This document shows positions 6,304-10,942 of a stretch of 10,942 nt of DNA, one piece after another. Under the pieces are notes generated by a model. The model saw only the letters and a program-made list of their open reading frames with translations. It ran no database searches and was not told the DNA's origin. Within the stretch, counting starts at the first letter, position 1, and every line of letters starts with the position of its first letter. This DNA comes from Acidobacteriota bacterium (GTDB lineage Bacteria; Planctomycetota; Phycisphaerae; WQYP01; JAJZKJ01), in NCBI GenBank assembly GCA_021804195.1, contig JAJZKJ010000037.1:1-10942 (forward strand), written 5' to 3'. The translations under genes were made by a program, and so were the position numbers.

Positions 6304-7395
6304 ATGAAAAACCAGCATTTTACCTTGATCGTCGGAGCATTTATGTTGGCCATGGGTGGCATGATGGCCGGCTGCCAAACGGTGCAGCGGGTGAACATTC
6401 CTTCCGCCCAGGATCAGGCGGCTTACCAGCCTGTGCCTTATTCCAAACCTTTACCGCCGGATGCCTTTGGCTCAACCGGTGGTATTGGCCAGCATGTACC
6501 ATTGCCGGACGAAGCTGGGTATGTGCGGGCTTATCAGGCACAGCGCAGCCCGCGGATCATGGTGCTGGTAACGTATCCGACCAGTAAATTGGCGATGCAG
6601 AAAACGGGCATTTTGCCCAACGATTACCAGGCCATCCAGATTTCGATGATTGATTATCTCAATGCCGGCGGGCAAGTGGATATTCAGGATCCGCAGATGG
6701 CACAGCAAGTTTTGGATCGAGAAAGTTTTTTGCGGCTGCAAAACGGGGATCCACGAGTGCTGCCGCTGATTCAACATCAGTTGAACACGGATATTCTAGT
6801 GGAGGTGCAGGCAGCGCCGACCACGCAGGCATCGGCAGGTCCGGCGATTCGTCTGTTAGCCCAGGCGATCAGCACCACCAATGGCCGGGTTTTGGGGGTG
6901 CAATATGTGGACATGCCGCTACCGATGAGTAAAACCAACATCAATTTATATACTGGCTTTCTGGCGGATAAGTTGATGCAGAAGTTAACCACGATTTGGA
7001 GTGGTATTGGCGGTGCGGTCAACCCTATTACCGTACGTATCTATAATGCCGCGGCGGTGGACGATGTGCTTAAGATTCAGCATTTTGTGGAGAAAGTGCC
7101 AGGAGTGGCTCAGGTGGTGGAACAGGGCATTACCGGGTCCAGTTCGACGGCCTATGGTACGCTGGCTGTTCAATACCAAGGATCGCCGGCAAGTTTTTAT
7201 GTAGCGTTGAAAAGAGAGTTGGGTGTTTCCAGCGGACTTAAGGCGACGGATATACAAAACAACACGGTCGATTTGGAAATTACCGGTCCGATGATCTTGA
7301 AAACGACGTCCATTACCACCAGAACACAGGTACGCACGGAAACGCAAACTGTCACCAAAACCGTACAGGATAATCCAATTCAGCCGGCCAAATAA
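6304..7395 (+). CDS. Lipoprotein with LpoB/CsgG/FlgT-like features
   Basis: A 363-residue lipoprotein. ATG 6304 follows CGGAG by about nine bases. The signal has lipobox MAGC with Cys24, and a proline-rich, flexible stretch (about 30-75) follows, as in LpoB. Residues about 83-205 run as 'PRIMVLV', a helix with 'MIDYLNAGGQVDI', a helix with 'VLDRESF', then 'LNTDILVEVQ' and 'STTNGRVLG', the alpha/beta order of CsgG-superfamily domains (LpoB, FlgT, TolB-N). Residues about 240-320 form a second repeat-like domain ('ITVRIYNA', 'FVEKVPGVAQVVEQ', 'GTLAVQYQG', 'FYVALKREL') like that of FlgT-type proteins. It ends in a Thr/Gln-rich tail. The YcfL-like gene 40 bases downstream strengthens the LpoB link, since E. 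coli ycfL neighbours lpoB. The LpoB role (activating class A penicillin-binding proteins) is inference. Two pieces of this gene (6347-6426 and 6888-6948) recur at 10802-10942. Confidence 0.65.
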   Translation: MKNQHFTLIVGAFMLAMGGMMAGCQTVQRVNIPSAQDQAAYQPVPYSKPLPPDAFGSTGGIGQHVPLPDEAGYVRAYQAQRSPRIMVLVTYPTSKLAMQKTGILPNDYQAIQISMIDYLNAGGQVDIQDPQMAQQVLDRESFLRLQNGDPRVLPLIQHQLNTDILVEVQAAPTTQASAGPAIRLLAQAISTTNGRVLGVQYVDMPLPMSKTNINLYTGFLADKLMQKLTTIWSGIGGAVNPITVRIYNAAAVDDVLKIQHFVEKVPGVAQVVEQGITGSSSTAYGTLAVQYQGSPASFYVALKRELGVSSGLKATDIQNNTVDLEITGPMILKTTSITTRTQVRTETQTVTKTVQDNPIQPAK

Positions 7396-7435
7396 AGATT
7401 CAAGGGTGCTGGACTTTCCACGAGAGGAATGTTTT

Positions 7436-7900
7436 ATGATGAACCGAAGTGTGTCTTCACGAGATATAACGTTGCAGGCCGGCAGGCTGATGGGCAATGG
7501 GGCGGTCCTGCGCATGGCGATGTTGCTGGGGGCGGTGCTGCTGGTGGTGGGGTTGGCCGGATGCGGACCGATTGTGCCGTTTCAGGATAACCTCAAGCCC
7601 TATCCGCAGGTGGAATTAACCAACTGGAATCTCCTGGGCAAAATTGTGATTCGAGAGCCAATGGCCGCGCGGGTGGGCGACGGCCAACTGCACATTGTAG
7701 TGCCGCTGCGCAATCTGACGGGTCATGAACTATATCTGGAATATCAATATCGCTTTTTTAATAACAAAGGTGTGCAGGTGGAGCAGACATCCGGCTGGAA
7801 CACAGTTCGCGTGCAGGCCCACGGCATCGCCCAAATCCATTTTAGCAGCCTGACGGCGTTGGCCAATGACTTTAATGTGGATATACGGCCGCTGCAATAG
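7436..7900 (+). CDS. YcfL-like (DUF1425) lipoprotein
   Basis: A 154-residue protein. ATG 7436 is preceded by GAGAGG; in-frame starts at Met19 or Met27 would give a more compact signal peptide. The hydrophobic segment (about 28-42) ends in lipobox LAGC with Cys43, so the mature protein is an envelope lipoprotein of about 110 residues. The mature part has the DUF1425 pattern: 'LHIVVPLRNLTGHELYLEYQ', an aromatic 'RFFNNKGVQV', an 'SGWNTVRVQAHG' turn, then an end strand near 'DFNVDIRP'. This beta-sandwich family includes E. coli YcfL, encoded beside lpoB. Here it directly follows an LpoB/CsgG-like gene (40-base gap), probably in one transcript. Molecular function of the family is not well defined. 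It converges on the hydrolase gene; the 58-base gap has only short imperfect stems. Confidence 0.75.
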   Translation: MMNRSVSSRDITLQAGRLMGNGAVLRMAMLLGAVLLVVGLAGCGPIVPFQDNLKPYPQVELTNWNLLGKIVIREPMAARVGDGQLHIVVPLRNLTGHELYLEYQYRFFNNKGVQVEQTSGWNTVRVQAHGIAQIHFSSLTALANDFNVDIRPLQ

Positions 7901-7958
7901 GTCAGACCCAAGCGCATCGCCGCTTGCAACTGCGATTTGTCTACGATGGTGCCATTCT

Positions 7959-8693
7959 TTAGGCAGCACCCAGATGGCGTTGGAAAAATGCCAGCGTCAG
8001 ATTCCATGCGTCGGCAGCAACTGTAGGGTTGTAGCTGGAGCGGCGGTCATTGGCGAAGGCGTGGCCCACTCCGGAAAATACCTGTACGCCGAAGGTCTTG
8101 CCGGCACCAGCCAGGGCCGTGGTAATGCGGCCTATTTCGTCAGATGTAATGGCGGTGTCCTGTGCTCCATACTGCAGTAGCAGTGGAGATTGAATTCCCG
8201 AAATGAGCGGCAAAAGAGACGGTACGGCAGCGTACCGGGGATCTCTGGAATCTATCCCGCCACCGTAATATGCCACCGTCGCCTGGATATGCGAGCCGAG
8301 CTGCGTGGCAGCCAAAAATGCCCACCGGCCCCCGAGGCAAAATCCAATCTGACCAGTATGGTTGGGCCGCACTTGGGAATGGTTCTGCAAAAATATCACA
8401 GCCTCCTGGATTCGGCTTACAAATTGGCCATCGGTAATGGCACGGGCCGCCGGCAACGCTGCTTGCACTTCGTCGTAGCCGAAAACCTTGCCTCCCATCA
8501 CGTCGGGCACCAGGGCCACATAACCCATGGCCGCCAGCTTCCGGGCCATTTCCTTAAAGTGCTCGTCAAGGCCAAAAATTTCATAATAAATTAAAATTGC
8601 CGGACTCGGCTTGTCGCCTGGTGGTAAAGCCAGAAAACCCTTAAGATTCGCCGTAATTTGCACTAATTCGGCTGAAGGTGTTGCACTGGTCAT
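7959..8693 (-). CDS. Dienelactone hydrolase family protein
   Basis: A 244-residue cytoplasmic alpha/beta hydrolase of the DLH type (carboxymethylenebutenolidase-like), which uses a Cys nucleophile on lactones or esters. Visible residues: Glu38 in YYEIFGL (the Glu that modulates the Cys in this family), nucleophile Cys119 in GFCLGG, Asp179 in YGAQDTAI, and His211 in GVGHAF. Length and order are normal and no key residue is missing. Start 8693 is supported by a GGATAA-like site on the minus strand. No other aromatic-degradation gene is in the window, so the natural substrate is open; many family members act on unrelated esters. It lies downstream of the araC-like gene on the same strand, 166 bases away, and could be read from it, but a hairpin in between argues for at least partial separation. 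Confidence 0.92.
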   Translation of the reverse strand: MTSATPSAELVQITANLKGFLALPPGDKPSPAILIYYEIFGLDEHFKEMARKLAAMGYVALVPDVMGGKVFGYDEVQAALPAARAITDGQFVSRIQEAVIFLQNHSQVRPNHTGQIGFCLGGRWAFLAATQLGSHIQATVAYYGGGIDSRDPRYAAVPSLLPLISGIQSPLLLQYGAQDTAITSDEIGRITTALAGAGKTFGVQVFSGVGHAFANDRRSSYNPTVAADAWNLTLAFFQRHLGAA

Positions 8694-8725
8694 AAAAACT
8701 TATCCTTTTTCAGGCGTTAATGTCA

Positions 8726-8860
8726 TCATCTTATGATAATAGCACCGTGATTATCTGGCGGCCAGAACATGCCCCCGACCTGTGCTTGCGGGTTTGGTTC
8801 CACCTTCGGTGGAGTAATTGCGGTGCGCTGGCGTAAAGTCAGTTGCGCATTTCTTCCCAT
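8726..8860 (-). CDS. Possible 44-residue ORF translationally coupled to the araC-like gene
   Basis: The ATG at 8860 overlaps the araC stop codon as TAATG, and AGGAG lies just upstream (spacing is short, about three bases). The peptide (starts MGRNAQLTLRQRTAITPPK) is basic and polar, with a proline/glycine-rich middle and a hydrophobic end; it has no signal, membrane segment or motif I recognise. It could be a real small protein, or a chance ORF reading on from the regulator. It covers the hairpin at 8799-8813. Confidence 0.25.
   Translation of the reverse strand: MGRNAQLTLRQRTAITPPKVEPNPQAQVGGMFWPPDNHGAIIIR
8799..8813 (-). other. Perfect 6-bp hairpin between araC and the hydrolase gene
   Basis: TCCACC (8799-8804) pairs with GGTGGA (8808-8813) around a three-base loop. 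No T-tract follows on either strand, so it is not a standard terminator. It could be an attenuating or RNA-stabilising structure, or chance. Confidence 0.3.
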
Positions 8861-9891
8861 TATCTCCTGGCGGTGGGTCTGGTTATGATGAGGTGGTTTT
8901 TCGTGCCCGGGTTGACTTTTCGCCAGATTCTGGGCGAACGGCTGACGTGTTTGCGAAACACGGTGGCAAAATATTGGCTGGATGCAAAACCACACTGCTG
9001 TGATACCTCAGTGATAGACAGTTCTGGTCGTTGACGCAACAGCCGTTGCGCCTGGCTCACGCGACAGGCTTCCAAAAATTGGCGTGGCGTCATGTTGGTC
9101 AACTCTCGGCAATGGCGGCTGAATTGGCTACGGCCCAATTGGCACTGGTGGGCCATTGAATTGAGATTCCAGCCGGGCATGGCCTGGTGCCATAGCTGAG
9201 ATAGAAACAGCTTCACTCGCTGTTGGGCGTCCCCCGGAACGGAAACTGGTGCATCACGTCGCTGCAGTAACATTTCCAGAATAGCCACGAGTAGTTCGTT
9301 AATATGTAAAGACAATCGGGTTGTCGTGTGCGCATCCAGGGGCGCGGTAATAGTTTCGCCCAGGCGTTGAAAATAGATACCGATTTCCGGAGCCGCACGC
9401 CATACCGATTGGTTGTTGAGACACAACAACCGCGTGAGCTGACGTTGGTCAGCAGGGGAACAAACCATCCAAGGCGGCCAACGCCAGGTCTGATGTGGCC
9501 GCCGCACTCCTACATCCAAGATAAGCCAATAAAGTCGGCTTGCTGTAACGTTGGGATTGCCCACACGATGAATCTGCCAGGGCCGGCAAAGCGTTACGTC
9601 GCCCTTACGCAGTAGCTGCGAAGTCTCGTCCACGGCGAAGCTAAGGGTTCCACTTGCCAGGTACGTCAGTTCCAGACCTTCGTTGCGATGCCAGTCCAGA
9701 CCCCAGGATTGATGATGGGAGGCGTTCCAGAATCCCACTGAACGTAACTCGGGCAGAACCTTGGGTGGCAATCTTTGACCGGGGTACCTGCCGCGAGCCA
9801 AAGCTGTAAGCGTTACCTGGCCACACGCCGTTGCCGTTCGCAGCGAGCGGCAGGTATCGGCATGATAACTAGTCTTGAGGATTTTGCCCAT
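8860..9891 (-). CDS. AraC-family transcriptional regulator
   Basis: A 343-residue regulator. The N-terminal half looks like a cupin sensor: the 'WHRNEGLELTYLASGTLSF' stretch (about 67-85), then 'LLRKGDVTLCRPWQIHRVG', typical of AraC-type effector domains. The C-terminal 85-100 residues carry two helix-turn-helix motifs: first 'MAHQCQLGRSQFSRHCRELT', then 'ITEVSQQCGFASSQYFATVF', with the conserved 'P-x-x-F-L-E' link and 'RLLRQ' helix between. A short basic tail follows the second motif. Start ATG 9891 has no clear Shine-Dalgarno; a downstream ATG near the N-terminus is absent. The gene is divergent from a ThuA-like gene (196-base gap), the usual arrangement for a sugar-responsive regulator and its target, so it probably controls that gene. 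The effector is not known. Confidence 0.93.
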   Translation of the reverse strand: MGKILKTSYHADTCRSLRTATACGQVTLTALARGRYPGQRLPPKVLPELRSVGFWNASHHQSWGLDWHRNEGLELTYLASGTLSFAVDETSQLLRKGDVTLCRPWQIHRVGNPNVTASRLYWLILDVGVRRPHQTWRWPPWMVCSPADQRQLTRLLCLNNQSVWRAAPEIGIYFQRLGETITAPLDAHTTTRLSLHINELLVAILEMLLQRRDAPVSVPGDAQQRVKLFLSQLWHQAMPGWNLNSMAHQCQLGRSQFSRHCRELTNMTPRQFLEACRVSQAQRLLRQRPELSITEVSQQCGFASSQYFATVFRKHVSRSPRIWRKVNPGTKNHLIITRPTARR

Positions 9892-9946
9892 AAATCAGAA
9901 AAACCAATTACTAATGTTCAAAATATACCACTGCCAAATCGTGAAA

Positions 9947-9974
9947 GATTATGCCATTGATTGCCGTCATAATC
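9947..9974. promoter_or_regulatory. Inverted repeat, candidate operator between araC and thuA-like genes
   Basis: GATTATG (9947-9953) and CATAATC (9968-9974) are perfect 7-base inverted half-sites, 21 bases from start to start (about two helical turns). They lie in the divergent intergenic region, 56 bases upstream of the araC ATG and 114 upstream of the ThuA-like ATG. Half-sites on one DNA face are what a dimeric regulator would need. AraC-family sites are more often direct repeats, so this is tentative. Confidence 0.35.
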
Positions 9975-10087
9975 AACTTTGTCAGGCAGGGTTGCAGAAT
10001 CGCCCATAGGGTGGTGCAACAAGGCTGGAGTGACTGATATTGCAGTGATTCAGGTAATCGCAGGCCAGAATTTTAAGGAAATTATCT

Positions 10088-10753
10088 ATGAAACAGATCG
10101 TATTTCACATTGGCGGGCCTTCGTTTCATCCGGTGGACCAGCAGGCACATCGCATTACGGAGTGGTTGGGTACTTCGTTTGCGTGCAAGCAATATGACGG
10201 TGTGGATGCGTTTGATCGACTGGATGACTGCGATTTATTGGTGCTGATGGGGTTGCATTGGCGCGGCATGGCTCCCCAGCCTTACCGACCGATGGAAGAG
10301 ACCCACCAGAAAGCATTTCGGAACTATGTGACTTCGGGTCGTCCGTTGATTGCCCATCATGGTGCCATCGCCAGTTATGATGATTGGCCGAGCTTTGGTG
10401 GCCTGATCGGTTTTTCCTGGGTCTGGCAGCTTACCACTCACTCGCCGCTCGGTGATTATGACATTAAGGTGCTGCCCACCAGCCATCCGGTCATCAAAGA
10501 TGTGGCAGATTACCGCCTGCATGACGAATTGTATTATAACATTCAAATTGCTGCAGAATTTAAGCCGACGGTTCATGCCGACGTTCTATGGGATGCAGTC
10601 CGGCGTCCGATGGTGATGACTGCTGAAGGTGGGCGCATCAGTGGTGCGGGCAGAGTTGTATATCTGGCCAACGGCCACGATCTAAGGGCGTTTGAAAGTT
10701 CGGCAGTGCGTCAGCTCTGGATCAATGCGGTGCACTGGTGTTTGAATAGGTAA
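10088..10753 (+). CDS. ThuA-like (trehalose utilisation) domain protein
   Basis: A 221-residue protein of the ThuA family, a class I glutamine-amidotransferase-like fold common in carbohydrate-use loci. Family features: opening strand 'KQIVFHIGG', 'DLLVLMGLHW' (about 49-58), 'GRPLIAHHGAIASYDDWPSF' (about 83-102) with the paired His, and 'SHPVIKDVADYRLHDELYY' (about 137-155), the most diagnostic block. It ends in 'GRVVYLANGHD' and an 'AVHWCL' helix. The length is normal for a stand-alone domain. ATG 10088 has AAGGA at a good distance. The gene is divergent from the AraC-like regulator, which likely controls it. ThuA proteins are tied to trehalose or other disaccharide use in rhizobia, but the substrate here is not shown. 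No signal peptide is visible, so it is cytoplasmic. Confidence 0.9.
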   Translation: MKQIVFHIGGPSFHPVDQQAHRITEWLGTSFACKQYDGVDAFDRLDDCDLLVLMGLHWRGMAPQPYRPMEETHQKAFRNYVTSGRPLIAHHGAIASYDDWPSFGGLIGFSWVWQLTTHSPLGDYDIKVLPTSHPVIKDVADYRLHDELYYNIQIAAEFKPTVHADVLWDAVRRPMVMTAEGGRISGAGRVVYLANGHDLRAFESSAVRQLWINAVHWCLNR

Positions 10754-10801
10754 CAATCACTGTAAAATCAGATTTGTAGAAAGGGGTTGGTGCATGGAAG
10801 G

Positions 10802-10862
10802 TAAATTGATGTTGGTTTTACTCATCGGTAGCGGCATGTCCACATATTGCACCCCCAAAACC
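10802..10862 (-). repeat. Inverted 61-base copy of 6888-6948
   Basis: These 61 bases are an exact reverse complement of 6888-6948 inside the LpoB-like gene. Identity breaks at 10801 and at 10863, although six more bases (GGCCAT, 10864-10869) continue to match after one mismatch. The join to the next copy lies in this shared GGCCAT. Confidence 0.9.
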
Positions 10863-10942
10863 TGGCCATGGGTGGCATGATGGCCGGCTGCCAAACGGTG
10901 CAGCGGGTGAACATTCCTTCCGCCCAGGATCAGGCGGCTTAC
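10863..10942 (+). repeat. Direct 80-base copy of 6347-6426
   Basis: These 80 bases are identical to 6347-6426, the signal-peptide region of the LpoB-like gene, and run to the window's last base. They are joined to an inverted piece of the same gene. No intact second lipoprotein gene starts here: the native ATG region is absent, so this is not a paralogue. Confidence 0.92.

Noticed and set aside
5703..6398. Minus-strand ORF of 231 residues
   Set aside because: It is antisense to the GH4 remnant and the lipoprotein start. The plus strand has clear family similarity, and the minus translation is low-complexity and shows no motif.
6985..7515. Minus-strand ORF of 176 residues
   Set aside because: It lies antisense across the LpoB-like and YcfL-like genes and has no recognisable domain or ribosome-binding site.
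7901..7958. Short stems (AAGCG/CGCTT and ATCGC/GCGAT) between the YcfL-like and hydrolase genes
   Set aside because: They are 5-bp stems that overlap and exclude each other, and no T-tract follows. They are too weak to call a terminator.
10794..10880. Small ORF (29 codons, MEGKLMLVLLIGSGM...) with a hydrophobic start
   Set aside because: It runs across the inverted copy of 6888-6948 and into the direct copy, so most of it is antisense or displaced sequence of the lipoprotein gene. Only its first few codons can be native.
1..10942. CRISPR arrays, tRNA or rRNA genes, transposases, integrases, toxin-antitoxin pairs
   Set aside because: Reading both strands, I found no regularly spaced repeats, cloverleaf sequences, rRNA-like blocks or mobile-element enzymes. 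The only long repeats are the edge copies of internal sequence.

Overview
The window looks like a bacterial chromosome fragment, roughly mid-50s % GC, and probably a complete short metagenomic or single-cell contig. Gene content is diderm: three lipobox signal peptides and an LpoB/YcfL-like outer-membrane lipoprotein pair. With it come ThuA, a GH4 glycosidase remnant, a rhomboid with a helical-repeat tail, and several starts lacking a good Shine-Dalgarno. This suggests a planctomycete-like (PVC) bacterium. That placement is inference; no rRNA or tRNA is present to test it.

Layout. 1-282: C-terminus of an unidentified protein (its first 20 bases are a misplaced inverted copy of 772-791). 454-1173: unknown lipoprotein, convergent with smpB (1233-1763, minus). 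1986-2282: small membrane protein with a SHOCT-like tail, divergent from smpB. 2587-3960: clpX, with an unusual glycine/serine N-terminal tract. 3999-4475: zinc-ribbon/DUF4190-like membrane protein. 4665-5549 (minus): rhomboid protease with a helical C-terminal extension. 5689-6173: 5'-truncated, frameshifted GH4 glycosidase remnant. 6304-7395 and 7436-7900: likely operon of a LpoB/CsgG-like lipoprotein and a YcfL-like (DUF1425) lipoprotein. 7959-8693 (minus): dienelactone-hydrolase family protein. 8860-9891 (minus): AraC-type regulator, followed by a possible 44-aa coupled ORF. 10088-10753: ThuA-like protein divergent from araC, with an inverted repeat between them. 10802-10942: mosaic of two pieces of the 6304-7395 gene, one inverted.

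How the genes fit together. SmpB (ribosome rescue and ssrA tagging) and ClpX (unfoldase that degrades ssrA-tagged proteins with ClpP) act in one pathway and lie within 1 kb; no ssrA or clpP was seen. The two lipoproteins at 6304-7900 resemble the E. coli ycfL-lpoB neighbourhood, which controls class A penicillin-binding proteins. The AraC/ThuA pair and the GH4 remnant point to carbohydrate use.

I see no convincing new defence, mobile or RNA system. The strongest unexplained signals are the rearranged duplicate sequences at both ends, which look like amplification or assembly chimeras, and the broken GH4 gene.
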